Assembly (NCBI GenBank): GCA_026168455.1
Contig: CM047427.1
Span: 37,886,905 to 37,950,904 of the forward strand
Length of the DNA stretch: 64,000 nucleotides
Source: Theocolax elegans
Taxonomy: Eukaryota > Arthropoda > Insecta > Hymenoptera > Cerocephalidae
Reading direction: 5' to 3'
Part shown: one piece after another, positions 1 to 12,114 of the stretch
Position numbering within the stretch: position 1 is the stretch's first letter
Layout: the number at the start of each line of letters is the position of its first letter
Notes under the pieces: model-generated
The model's input: the letters and a program-made list of their open reading frames with translations, nothing else
Told to the model about the DNA's origin: nothing
The model's database searches: none
Position numbers and translations under genes: made by a program

Positions 1-28
1 TAACGACGGTAAAATAGAAGAAAAAAAA

Positions 29-620
29 ATGAAGAGAAAACAGCAAACCATGATGAAAGAACACAAAATGAATAGTGACGAAATAAAAAATGAACAAGAA
101 AAAGAAGCATTACGAAAAAAAGAAGCTTATGTAAAAAGTAAAAATAGTAATGACGGCAAAATAGAAGAAAAAAAAATAAAGAGAAAACAGCAAACCATGA
201 TGAAAAGACAAAAAATTAATAGTGACGAAATAAAAAATGAACGAGAAAAAGAAGCATTACGAAAAAAAGAAGCTTATGTAAATAATAAAAATAGCAACGA
301 CGGCAAAATAGAAGAAAAAAAAATAAAGAGAAAACAGCAAACCATGATGAAAAGACAAAAAATGAATAGTGACGAAATAAAAAATGAACGAGAAAAAGAA
401 GCATTACGAAAAAAAGAAGCGTATGTAAAAAGTAAAAATAGTAATGACGGCAAATAGAAGAAAAAAAAATAAAGAGAAAACAGCAAACCATGTTGAAAAG
501 ACAGAAAATAAATAGTGACGAAATAAAAATGAACGAGAAAAAGAAGCATTACAAAAACAACATATTTATTATAATGAAAATACTGATCAATGTAAAAAAA
601 ATGAAAAGAAAAAATTAAAT
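29..620 (+). repeat. 147-bp coding tandem repeat at the N-terminal part of a Helitron ORF
   Basis: A Lys/Glu/Asn-rich unit of 49 codons is repeated head to tail. The landmark cagcaaacca falls at 41, 188, 335 and 481, so the spacings are 147, 147 and 146 bp. The first three units are in frame and highly similar. In the fourth, a one-base loss in the A-run near 455 (caaatag instead of caaaatag) shifts the frame and ends the 142-residue ORF. The translated unit is highly charged and probably helical or disordered, with recurring KRKQQTMM, SDEIKNE and KEALRKKEAYV blocks. It sits just upstream of the Helitron Rep region, so it is probably the N-terminal extension of that protein, though the array may start before the window. 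Its function is unknown. Confidence 0.85.
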
Positions 621-875
621 GGAAAAATATTAAACGAAAGTAGAAAAAATGATATCGATAAATTAGTATAAAACCATTTACAAAAAAATTTAAAAAGACG
701 CATATGTATGAAAAATGACAAAGACATGGAAATACCAATCATATTGCTTAAAAAATAAAAAATTGATGAAGGAAAATTTTTTAACGTATATAATAAACCA
801 ATTAATACCAAAAAAGGTATAAATTATAAAGAATTAAATAAACGTATTTTAATTAAAAATGAACAAAATGTAAAA
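621..875 (+). pseudogene. degraded Helitron N-terminal coding remnant
   Basis: This links the repeat array to the first recognisable Rep-region ORF. It is A-rich and translates in short Lys/Asn-rich runs broken by stops (for example at 668 and 755). It is most simply the decayed continuation of the Helitron N-terminus, because composition and strand bias match both sides. There is no domain to identify. Confidence 0.5.
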
Positions 876-2660
876 TTGGTAAGTAAATCCAAAATAATAG
901 GTCGAATAGCAAATGTAGATTTTGATGAAAAAATAATTATTGAAAACAATTTAGGTTATATGTCTGAAACTTGTAAACATTGTAGTGCTAAACATTTTGT
1001 TTTTGAATATACACTAGGTAAAGAATTTTCTAATTGTTGTCACAAAGGAAACGTAGACTTACCGAAAATGCCTCCCTATCCGGAAGAATTAAAGCAATTA
1101 GCTACAGGAATATCGGAAGATAGTATTAATTTTCGCAAAAATATTCGGCTATATAATAATGCGTTAGCTTTTGCAAGCTTTGGAGCTAATTTTGATAAGT
1201 TATCTGGTAGTGGACCACAAATTCTTAGAATATGTGGTCAAATATATCACAATGTTTTTGCTTTACATCCAAATGAAAATGAAGCTCGAAAATATGGGCA
1301 ATTGTATGTTCTAGATAATGAATTAGCTGCAGCTGAAAGAAAAAGTTTTAAAAATAATTTAGATACAAAATTAGAATTGTTAAGTAAATTAGATAGCTTA
1401 ATTAGAAATGTTAATCCTTATGCTAAAGCTTATAAAATGATGTATGAGGTAGAAAAAGAAGAATTAGAACGGTGTGCTAAAAGTGGTACTATACCGCAAA
1501 CAGTTACCATGTGTATAGAACGAAATGAAAAATTAGATAAAAATATATATAATAAAGCTAATTGTAATGAAGTTGCAATGGTATTTGTAGGAAAAAATGG
1601 ACTGCCTACTTCAGAGCGGGATATAGTTATATATTCAAAATATGACAATCCATTTAGTATACCTTTAATAAGTAAACACACTGATCCAATGACATACCCA
1701 CTTATTTATCCAAATGGAGGATATGGATGGATGCCTAATATGAAATTAATATGGGAAAAGTTTCTCAACAGTTTACAATTGATGCATTTGTAAAAGTTGA
1801 ACAATCAATATTATATTTTATAAAGAAAACCCAAGATATTTTAAGAAGCGATTATTATAAAGGCGTAATGGATTATTTATACAAGAAAAAAGAATCTGAA
1901 AATATAAAAATTGGAAAAATGTTTATTTTGCCATCAAATTTTGTTGGAAGTTCAAGATTCCTAAAACAAAATTACATTGACTCAATGAGTATAGTAAATC
2001 GTTACGAAAAACCTGACTTATTTATAACAATGACATGTAATCGAAACTGGAAAGAAATAACTGAACATTTAAAAAAATATGAAACTGTAATTGATAGACC
2101 AGTTTTAATAGTTAAGGTATTTCATCAAAAAATAAAATAATTTAAAGAATTGGTAATTAAGCAAGGTGTTTTAGGAAATTGTATCGCCTACACTTATGTT
2201 ATCGAATTTCAAAAACGTGGACTTCCTCACATGCATATGCTATTATTTTTAGATAAAAATTATAAAATTAATACTTCCGAAAAAGTTGATGAACTCATAA
2301 ACGCAGAAATTCCAAACGAAGGTATTTATCCACGGTTGTATAATATTGTAAAGCAGTTTGTGATTCATGGATCCTGTGGAGAGCAAATCATGAGTTCACC
2401 TTGCATGAGTAAAGACACAAAAAAATGTACGAAAAATTTTCCAAAAAAATTTAATAACAAAACAACTTATAATTCATCAGGATATCCATTACATATAAGA
2501 AGGAATATTAGCAAAAAAATCAATTATAAAGGTAAATACCACAATAGAATAGCTGATAATCGGTTTGCTGTTTCGTATAATCCTTATTTAATGTTAAAAT
2601 TTAATTGTCACATTAATGTCGAAGTATGCTCAACAGTCCAATGTATAAAATACTTATGAC
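876..2660 (+). pseudogene. Helitron RepHel protein, Rep (HUH nuclease) part, broken
   Basis: This encodes the N-terminal and replication-initiator half of a Helitron transposase. An N-terminal segment has a CxxC-type pair (ETCKHCSAKHF) and the block FASFGANFDKL. It is followed by the characteristic Helitron stretch HTDPMTYPLIYPNGGYGW near 1680. A frameshift at about 1750-1790 moves to the frame holding QFTIDAFVKVEQ and KPDLFITMTCNRNW. An in-frame TAA at 2138 precedes the HUH motif, read as FQKRGLPHMHMLLFL at about 2205-2250. The downstream block IHGSCGEQIMSSPCM is also typical. The segment that normally carries the YxxKY catalytic tyrosines is damaged: after KYL at 2650 the frame breaks and resumes with DCAYIEIRD. 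It continues directly into the helicase half. Clearly a pseudogene, with very high confidence in family. Confidence 0.93.
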
Positions 2661-3094
2661 TGTGCATACATAGAAATACGTGACGCAGGTATCAGATCAA
2701 AAGGCGGTTCTAATTTAATTCATGATGAAGATATTGAAAGCAATGAATACGACTACGATGAAATTAAACAATACATTAATACAAGACATTTATGTCCACC
2801 AGAAGCTATGCACAGACTATTAGAATACCCTCTACACGAACTTTCACATACCATAATAAGATTAGCTATTCACAATGAAGATGAACAAGAAGTGTATTTT
2901 AAAGAAGGAAAAGAAACAGAAATTTTTAAAAAAAATGTAGAAACGACATTAACAGCATACTTTAAATTAAATCAAATCGATTCTGATGCACGAAATTATT
3001 TATATTCCGAAATACCATTAAATTATGTATTTGATAATAATTCAAAAACATGGAATAAAAGAAAAAAAAAACAAAAAAACCTGTATTAAGCAGA
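2661..3094 (+). pseudogene. Helitron linker between Rep and helicase
   Basis: This resumes as the conserved Helitron linker (IRDAGIRSKGGSNLIHD, then RHLCPPEAMHRLLEYPLHE and NEDEQEVYF) in a new frame at about 2680-3060. In this family it joins the Rep domain to the SF1 helicase. A frameshift in the A-run at 3060-3078 ends this frame, and the helicase begins in the next frame at 3095. The same linker block is recognisable in the older Helitron copy at 22230-22350, which helps confirm both. Confidence 0.85.
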
Positions 3095-4993
3095 ATGTAT
3101 TTAGTGAATCCAAAGGATCGAAAACGATATTTTATAAGATTATTACTTTTACATGTCAAAGGAGTATCATCATTTCAGGATTTACGTACTGTTGATGATA
3201 TAATTTATTCTACATTTTATGAAGCTTCTATAGCTAGACATTTGGTTAATGAAGATAAAGAATGGGACAGATGTTTGGAAGAAGCAACACAATTACACTT
3301 TCCTACTGCTCTTTGTGAATTATTTGCATATATTTGTATTTTTCACAATCCTATTAATGCAAAAGATTTGTACGAAAAATACAAACACTTTTTTTACTAC
3401 CCAAAATATAAACAAAATGCTGGTGAAAACCTAGCATTAAACATTATTGATAAGAATCTACAATTGAATGGATATTCTTTAAATAATTTTAATTTACCCA
3501 TTATATCTACATTTATAGAAGATTATGCTGATACATCAACAACACATAACAAGCGTTGCACATTTACTGAAATAAACGTCAACGTAAATTCTTTAAAAAA
3601 TCATCAAAAAGACATTTTCGATACTATCGCGCAACATTTAAAAATTGAAGACAAAAAAAGCTTTTTTATTGATGGACCAGGAGGAAGTGGGAAAAGCTAT
3701 TTACTTAATGTTCTAATAGACTATCTTAAATTCTCAAACATTTTATTTTTATGTGTTGCTTGGACAGGGATTGCAGCAAATTTAGTAAATAACGGGAAAA
3801 TCGTACACACAACATTTAAACTACCACTTAATATCACAGAATGTACTACATGTAATATTAAATCTAATTCAATAGATGGTAAAAATTTAAAAGAAGTTCA
3901 AATTATAATATGGGATGAAATATGTATGACATCGAAATATGCTTTTGGAGCAGTCAATCGCCTATTTCAAGATATATGTAATAATAAAAAAATATTTGGT
4001 GGTAAAATGTTGGTTGTTGTTTCAGGCGATTTTAGGCAAACATTACCAGTTATACGACATGGTAGTCGTACTGAAGTTATTGAAAATTCAGTTAAAAACA
4101 GTTACTTATGGCCGAATTTTATACGTATGACACTAAATGAAAATCTTCGAGTGACAGATAATGACAATTATTTTAGACAATGGTTATTAAATATAGGTGA
4201 AGGTATACGTTTAAATATGTATGAAGAAGAAAATGAACTGCTTGAAATCCCTCTTGATTTAATAACAAAAGAAAATGATATCATTGCAGAAATTTTTGGA
4301 AATGAAATAAAAATAAATGATAAAGATTTAAATGATAAAGTTATATTAGCCCCCACCAACAACGACGTAATTGAAATAAATAATAAAATTTTGGCTATAA
4401 TGGAAGGGCAAATTATTGAATACTTAAGTGTAGATACAGCAGAAGATGATAATGGAGAAAACTTAGATGTCATGTTACCTACAGAATTTCTTAATTCCCT
4501 TACACCTAATGAACTTCCTCTACATAAATTACAATTAAAAGTAGGTGCAATAGTAATTCTTCTAAGAAATTTAAATGTGAATGAAGGTCTTTGTAATGGA
4601 ACAAGATTATTAGTAACAAAACTTATGAAACATTAAATTAAAACAGAAATTACAAGCGGAAAAAAAATTGGAAAATTAGTTTTAATACCAAGAATCACTT
4701 TGTCACCATCTAAAGAAGATATACCATTCAACATGCGCAGGAAACAATTTCCCATTCGATTAGGTTTTGCAATGACTAATAACAAATCACAAGGACAGTC
4801 ATACAAACAAGTTAGTATCTATTTACCATCTCCAGTTTTTAGCCATGGTCAATTATACGTAGCTCTTTCAAGAGCTAAGAGTAGAAAAAATTGAAAAATA
4901 TTACTGTTAAACAATGCAAAAATAGAAAATGATAAATTAAAAAATAAACACAAAATTTACACTAAGAATATAGTGTTTAAAGAAGTATTGTAA
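3095..4993 (+). pseudogene. Helitron PIF1-like helicase domain with two in-frame stops
   Basis: This is the C-terminal SF1B (PIF1-like) helicase of the Helitron, thought to unwind DNA during rolling-circle transposition. Visible motifs are the Walker A GPGGSGKSYLL near 3675, Walker B IIWDEICM near 3905 and SGDFRQTLPVI near 4025. The later ones are TNNKSQGQS near 4780 and YVALSRAKS near 4858. The protein ends with NIVFKEVL and a TAA at 4991-4993, the usual Helitron C-terminus. Only two in-frame stops (4634-4636 and 4892-4894) interrupt one continuous frame from 3095, so this half is much better preserved than the Rep half. No 3' hairpin/CTRR terminus was pinned down. Confidence 0.94.
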
Positions 4994-5639
4994 ATGTGTA
5001 GACGAAAATTTATACACATTTCATATAAATTTTATAAATAAATAAAACTGACATAAACAGGTATTTAAAATTATTATTTAAAAACTTAAATTTGTTAAAA
5101 TTTTACAATTAGAATTATATTTGCATGTATCATGTATAAAATATTTCGACAGAGGCGCCATTTAGATACAATCACTCACCCAACGTGCGTAAGAAATGAT
5201 TTTCATAACACTCAATTTTATAATAACAATTACTATACAGATTCTATTAAATACCAAAATTTTTAAATATGCATTATAAAAACCATCACTTTGAAATAAT
5301 ACTACATTCACATACAAATTAAAACCATATATAACACGACGATAGTATTATGTACCACTTTATAAAAAATTTTACCACCGCCATTGAAGAAAAATATAAT
5401 TTATGAGAGTATATAACATGCTTATATTTTATGTATTCTGTAAACACATTATATAACATTAATTTATTTAAAATTACGATACCCCCCCCCCCCAATGGAA
5501 ATTATTTTGTGTATGTGCATTTTAAATATATTAAATATATGGACATATTTCACTTTCTTTCTGAACACACGCACACACCTTCTTTATAATAACCTATAAT
5601 GATTATTTTTACATAGACACAATATATATATATATATAT
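4994..5639. other. AT-rich sequence after Helitron ORF; C12 tract
   Basis: No coding potential. It probably includes the Helitron 3' non-coding end. It holds a 12-base C run at 5482-5493, unusual in this AT-rich context, and ends in a TA microsatellite (about 5621-5639) that borders the next palindrome. Confidence 0.6.
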
Positions 5640-6579
5640 GGGGTATTCCACGTGAAGTGGTCCGATCAAAATTTTAAAATGCACCAAATTTTGTGTATAC
5701 TTTGCAAATGTTTTTCAGAATACAGAAAAAAATTTTTAGGTACTGGAATCTATATGCTCAAAAGTTATTCTAACCTCAAAAAGTGAATTTTTCCATATTT
5801 TTTTCAACATCCGCTGGGTTTACCGCTATATAACTCAAAATCTATCAACTTTTACTATAGAACATTATATGTAACATTCGTTGCTAATTATATCTAGAAT
5901 TTATTCTTCAGGGTTAGAATTTCTAATCTCAAGGTCAATATTACATAAACTACAAAAGTCTAAAAGAAAGCTTGGAGCAATACCTTTCAAATGGTCTGTA
6001 GCATTTTTATGGCCTCCAATTCTGTAAAAAGTTATGACAATCTAAAGAAAGACAAAAAATTCACAAAATTTAACATGGTAATTCCCATTTAAATTTTTAA
6101 AAAAATTTCGTGTTTCTTTAAATTGTCATAACTTTTTACAGATTTGGAGGCCATAAAAATGCTACAGACCATTTGAAAGGTATTGCTCCAAGCTTTCTTT
6201 TAGACTTTTGGATGAAAAAATCAAAGGTGGCGCACTTGCACTTTTTTCAAGTTGAATATTGACATGTAGTTTATGTAACACTGACCTTGAGATTAGAAAT
6301 TCTAACCCAGAAGAATAAATTCTAGATATAATTAGCAACGAATGTTACATATAATGTTCTATAGTAAAAGTTGATAGATTTTGAGTTATATAGCGGTAAA
6401 CCCAGCTGGTGTTGAAAAAAATATGGAAAAATTCACTTTTTGAGGTTAGAATAACTTTTGAGCAAATAGATTCCAGTACCTAAAAATTTTTTTCTGTATT
6501 CTGAAAAACATTTGCAAAGTGTACCCAAAATTTGGTGCATTTTAAAATTTTCATCGGACCACTTCACGTGGAATACCCC
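5640..6579. mobile_element. long palindromic foldback element (family A, copy 1)
   Basis: The two halves are reverse complements over almost the whole 940 bp. The left end GGGGTATTCCACGTGAAGTG mirrors the right end CACTTCACGTGGAATACCCC, and pairing continues to the centre near 6080-6095. The right arm carries extra sequence of about 55 bp around 6210-6265 (or the left arm lost it). TA repeats flank both sides, suggesting insertion into a TA microsatellite or a TA target. It encodes no protein. Related to 16264-17121 by end sequence and internal order. Confidence 0.92.
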
Positions 6580-8440
6580 ATATATATATATATATATATA
6601 TACTTATTTTTTACTCTTTGTCATATTTATTTTCTTTCTGTGTTTAATTCTATCATTATTAGCGTCAAAATTTAACAGTATACTTTTCTTTCCTTAACTT
6701 GCACTGTTACAGAGCCCTTATTATATTAATATTAAATGGATCATGCATTGAAAAAATATATGACTCTTGAAATGTATATCTTACCAGCACGTCCTCTCCG
6801 TAAGAGTCGAATAACAACATTCATATGTTGGCTAACGCTGGAAGGATAAATATATTTTACGGAGCGTGTGTTACAACTATACACGAAAAATCTAAATGAC
6901 TTCAGTACAACATGTCTTGGTCTGCAGGAAACGACATCAGGTTTTCATCAAATATACTATCCAAGAGCCTAACTCTCATCCAATAATGTATAAATAGTTA
7001 TTTAAAATTATCAAATAAAACGAAAACATTGGAAAGTCGACACAAAACATATGGAGTTCTTACATCTTTTCAACTCGTCTACGCGAGATCAAGATTCGAG
7101 ATGCCTTTTTGAAACGATCGCCCGCTCATATACTATAAAGGACCCCTGCAATAATGATGAAAATGTGACGAAATAATTGATAGTCATTAGATGATCAAGT
7201 TTTCAGTTGAACTTTATTTTCAGTTCTGGCTTTGATGTTTTTTTTAATCTATAACCTCTTTTACAAAACCAAAATATTGGAAAGTCGACACAAAACATAT
7301 CGAGTTCTCACACTCTTTTCAATCGTCTGTACAATAGTAGTTACATGTAATTTTAAAGAAATTTTGATTAATTTTAAAACTTTGGTGGTTAACTATCATA
7401 TTTTGTTTATTTCTCAATTTTTTTTACAAAAACGACATCTCAGTCACCACATTAATTATACCATAATCCTCTTCGCAATGCGCAAATTATCATTGTTGGT
7501 GTTAAGGGTAGAGTACGGTTATAAAAATATTTTTGTAATTTTTATAAAATATTATGTGAAATGTCATGTTTATAAGATATATTATAAAAAATATTCTTTT
7601 TTGATGATTTTTAACACATTAATTAAGTAAAATATTAAAATATTATCAAAAATAGGCTTAAAACAGGTGCAAATACAAAAACTTCTTGCAGGATAAAAGT
7701 TGTCAAAGGGCTTTAATCGAAGAAAATTTTAATTTATATGCATATAAACTTCAACTTTACACAGCGAATTTGGTGTAACTATAAAAATGCAATTTCTGCC
7801 TTGATAAATCCAATTGGTTTACTAATTGTTTAAAAAATGTAATGTTTTTCATTTAAAAAATGAACATAAAAATGTCACATTTAACTTTAAGAAAAAAGGC
7901 CGTGTAACTATTTTACATATACTCATCTAAAATAAGCACGATTAAAATACAACCGAGTGAGCGTTAGCAAGCGAGGTATCTGTTGCTAGTTTATAATTAA
8001 AATGAATTAATTAATTTATTTGAAGTGTTGAATATAGGAGAGGCGCGCGTCTCGTCCCATGTACCACGGTCTACAAGCTGCTTCACTGCGTAGTTCAGGC
8101 AAGGTCGGCTTACACTTTGTTTTCACCATAACTGAACATGTTTTTTTTGTTTAATTAACATATTATAAATTTATCTAATCCTAACATGTCCCAAGTATCC
8201 GAATCATGATTTTTTTGCAAATTTTCCTTTATTTTAACATAGGAAATTGTTAAATATATAAAACAAATACTCGATTAGATATTGTAAATGGGTTTTCCTT
8301 TTCGTCTGTTTACATTAATTGGATATTCGTTAAAATAACGATAATAAACAGTTTATCAAGTAGGAGTAAAAAAAATTGATTCATTTGTTGTTTAATTATT
8401 ATCCAGGAATTAAAATAACAATAACATAAACATTAATAAT
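6580..8440. other. non-coding AT-rich stretch with a 60-bp direct repeat
   Basis: No supported gene. A roughly 60-bp segment starting with ttggaaagtcgacacaaaac occurs at about 7029-7080 and again at about 7276-7328, 247 bp apart in direct orientation. A short GC-richer island lies at 8038-8115 (gaggcgcgcgtctcgtccc). Open frames here are AT-rich and show no domain. Confidence 0.5.
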
Positions 8441-9139
8441 TGTTAGAAAATATATCATGCGCGTAGATATGTAGCGATAAATCAAGGATCATCGATTGCG
8501 CAGTAGATTATATTAAAGATTACTAGATAATCAGTCCTTATAAAGGCTAGCGCAAGCATAAGAGAGATCATTCAGATCGTACTCATACTTAGTGAGGCTC
8601 GTGATCATTCAACGACTCCGGACTCTTCTGGTTTGCCCGGGAGTTGCGTCTCTTTTATTTTTTTTGGATAGAAAAGAGTTTTACTATTTTCCGTTTGCGT
8701 ACCCCATGGCTTGTAAAGGCCATGCGTGATTGATACCCGAGGCTAGATCCGGTGAACCAAACGGTTTCTCAATCGCGCGTTACAGATTCAGTTGTCGTAC
8801 GCTGATCCGGCTTTCGCGTGGGTCGGTAAATTCTAAAATAAAGGTTATAATTGTGTCATAATTTTTCTTGCACTTTCCGTATATTTGAGGGGCTGACTAA
8901 CCACCGGGTGACAAGCCCCGAGTGATCACGGGATCGAATCGTGATTGCGTAATTCTCGAACTGTCGTGCCATATTTTTGATAAAATCACCCACGGTTTTC
9001 TAGAGTTTTATTGCGAACTTTGTGTGATAACAATAAATAAAAACGAAAGATGCCATTGGTCAACAAATATGTAAATTTTGTCTTGTCATTTCAAGTTGTA
9101 TTTTTCCTGAAGTGTCCTCTCCTTATGCGGGTCCTTACA
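8441..9139 (+). repeat. possible solo LTR (BEL/Pao-like appearance)
   Basis: A 699-bp block starts TGTTAGAAAA and ends GGTCCTTACA, the TG...CA form of an LTR. It is more GC-rich than its surroundings. A TATA box (ttataaag) lies near 8540, and AATAAA signals lie near 9030 followed by a short U5-like tail. No clear target-site duplication was found (ataat before, attta after) and no internal region adjoins it. An unrelated promoter-bearing repeat is possible. Confidence 0.35.
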
Positions 9140-9724
9140 ATTTAAACAAGACCGAAACAAGAAAAATAATCTTATGGATTCTTAATTTATTTATTTAATT
9201 TTTCGTTTAATTTCGCAACCCAACGAACTTACGCTCTTGAAGATTTGCTCGAGATCCTTCCGAGCGTTCACCGCCGTCGTCGATCACTCAGCCTCGATAA
9301 ATGCAAACAATTGTAAGATCACGTAATGCATGCATAAGTTTGTTTTACTTTGATTAATATTTTCTTTTGTTGCTTGTTCCTGAGATGGTTACATTTAATT
9401 TTATTATTTTGTTCTTGCATGGCTTAAATTTGAGATTATTATTATTATTATTTTTAAAGAATTCATAAGACGCCGTGGAATTATTGAGTGGACCAATAAT
9501 TATAATTGAGGAATTTATAATGAGCAAAATGGAGGTTGCACTATGGGCAAACAAGTGCATGCTTAAAAAACGCTCGCGTTTAGCTCAATTTTATAAATAA
9601 TACACGATTGTTCTACTTTTTCAGTATTATCATTGCCTCAAAAAACTAAATTAGTAAATTTATATGCCATTGTGTATATATTGTACATATTGTTAATGAT
9701 TAGAACTCTCATTTACAATTTACG
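9140..9724. other. no recognisable feature
   Basis: AT-rich with a small ATT microsatellite near 9435-9455 and no coding evidence. Confidence 0.5.
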
Positions 9725-9893
9725 TTGGAACCGGATAAGTCGAACACTATTAGCTTTTTAGATCTCAATTTTCCAAAACTGGTACAGAAAGATAATTTTT
9801 CTGTCATATTAATACATTTTGACTCACATCATCGGACAAATATTAAAAAAGCTATAGTTTACAATTTGGTTGACAGAGATATTAAGCTTTCTT
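9725..9893 (+). pseudogene. Penelope-type reverse transcriptase scrap
   Basis: One frame reads a segment containing SFLDLNF and then HFDSHHRTNIKKAIVYNLVD. The arrangement (a SFLDL block, then an S.HP..kk.avv..Lv.Ra block) is typical of the thumb-proximal end of Penelope-like RTs. A stop follows at about 9891. Everything else of the element is missing or unrecognisable. It is not the same copy as the Penelope end at 56181-57270. Confidence 0.55.
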
Positions 9894-11689
9894 AATAACG
9901 TTTCATTCAGTATTGCTGACGAATCACGGTTGAACGGTAATCGTACAAATAACAGCCAAGGAGTACTGGCAAATACGGATGCATCATTTATGAACGAAGC
10001 ACGGACACAGGGAGGGCCGACGCTGGGATAGACGGGCGTACGAAAAGTTTGTAACTCTGGCAGACACACTCTTTCACACTCGTCCACCAAAAGATAAAGC
10101 AGAATATTTAACATCATTTATGAAGAATAAAAATTATTTGATGAAAAATGTGAAAATCGACAGTTTTCGTAGTAAGAAGGAGGCATTCAAAAAATTCTTT
10201 ATGGTGTCAAAAGAACCGTCACTAGTATATAGCAACGATGTAAATGTGCTCATAGAGGAATTAGCACCTTGTGTTTAAAAAGACGTAGTCTAAAGACAAT
10301 GCTACTTCATAATACGAACGTTTTTGCACCAATACCGCTAGCACATTCGACGCAACGTAAAGAGAATTATCGAGATATTTATATAGTGTTTAATAAAATA
10401 AAATATGTAGAACATAAATGGTTGGTTGGTAGAGAACTCTAAATTTTTATAGTCACTTTCTTATGTATCTATACTTTTTTTAATGTCTCCACCCCTACAC
10501 TAGATATAATGAAGCAGTTTGTTAAAGCTCTAAGATCACCCTAAAAGTTCAGGGCGTTATGGTATAATATGAACTTGAATTACACCCTCTTGATTCGCAC
10601 ATTGAATACTTCTTAATCAACTTATATATCTACCGTGAAGAACAAGGAGAAAGATTCCAAGACATCAAGAAATGAGTAGACGGTATCAAGGGGGATGGGA
10701 TGACAATATGATGACAAATTTCTGTTGGGACATAAAAAGAGAATCACAAAATAAGGTGTCAAATGCAAAAGAAAACCATTCATTAGATCGTATTGCGATA
10801 AACGAGTTTCATATAGCACACATAAATTAAATAAAATAAATGTATATTTTTTTAAAGTATGGAATAGTGGTTTACTTTATTTTTAATGTATTTTTTGGAT
10901 CTGACTTTCACCTGACCTTGACCTTAACATATAAATATACTGGTTTACTGTGTTTACGACAAATTTTATGTATTTGATCTTCATTTGATTTTAGATACGA
11001 GCTAATCACTTGTTGCTATTATCATAAAAAAAGCACTTAGCTTCGTAACATTTGTATCAGCGGATTTGTTTTTGCTTTTGTATATAAAATTTATCAATAA
11101 ACTGTTATATCAATAGTTTTAAAAATAATAGAACATTTTACAAACCTGCAAATGGAGTTATTATTGATTTATATTATGTATCAATGTGTAAACAAAAAAA
11201 CGAGTATTTTTTATTGATAAACAAGTTTTATTCTGAACATTAATTATTACTTTTCAATTAAATGACTTAGTTTATTTTCTGCTATTATATTACAAACTTT
11301 TAATTTTTTTTCTTTCTTTGTAAAGTGCTTCACGCTGAACTGAAACAAAAAATACAAACATTGTATTAATATATACCGATATAATTATAACATTATGTTA
11401 AAAAATTCAATAACTTAAGAAATATTTCCAATCAAGCGATCAATATCTACAACACCGTTTTTATTGCAAATGTACGCAAATTATTTTTTTACCACACCAC
11501 GCGTAAAGTGCGTACTGTACTCCCTCATTTCGAGGAGTAAAGTGACTCGAGTACGGCCTGCTAACTATCTTCGTGCTTGATAAGAGAAACAAAAGCAAAT
11601 CGGAAATAAGATTAGACCCAATTGTATTATCGATGTCACTTTACTTCTCAAAATAACGGAGTACAGCACGCAATGTACGCGAGGCGTCC
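9894..11689. other. decayed sequence, no gene supported
   Basis: Short frames only. The part to about 10260 may be further Penelope debris. At 10905-10925 there is a short copy of the dispersed GACCTTGACC motif found in the foldback at 12115-12656. At 11500-11660 there are several ggagtaaagt-like words related to the hairpin that follows. Confidence 0.45.
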
Positions 11690-11831
11690 TAAAAAATAGT
11701 ATATGCACCACGGGAGTAAAGTAAGCAAACCGGCACTGCAGAAATGCTGCCATCGCTTCGCTCGTGCAGCAACTTCACGCAGTGCCGCCTTTGCTCACTT
11801 TACTCCCTAGATGCATAATCTATTATTTTTC
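11690..11831. mobile_element. hairpin MITE (family H, copy 1)
   Basis: An inverted repeat. The left arm begins aaaaaatagtatatgcacc and runs through gggagtaaagtaagcaaa to ggcactgcag. The right arm runs gcagtgccgcctttgctcac, tttactccc and gcataatctattattttt. The loop lies near 11736-11780. The same terminal motif and hairpin form recur at 61938-62038, supporting a mobile family and not a chance palindrome. Confidence 0.75.
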
Positions 11832-12114
11832 AGAAGAATAAATTACTTCATGTTTTATAATATTATGTAATCGAGGATAAATATTTTCATTTGGAATTTC
11901 TGCATTTATAAGTTCTTCACATTTTTCAGAATTATTAATTTTATCATTTTCATAATTTTTTTAACGAATTAGTTGAAATTAGTTAAAAGAATCAATTTGG
12001 GCAAATAGAATCAGTTTTAAACATTATTTACTATTTTCATCTCCTACTAAAGTCATCGTTATTTGATATTCATACAAAAAAAGTTAATAGAAATTGCTAA
12101 ATCCATCAATTTAC
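11832..12114. other. no recognisable feature
   Basis: AT-rich spacer between two inverted-repeat elements. Confidence 0.5.

Noticed and set aside
216..811. Several overlapping minus-strand open frames rich in Phe/Leu
   Set aside because: They are complements of the A-rich Helitron coding repeat, with no domain and no independent evidence.
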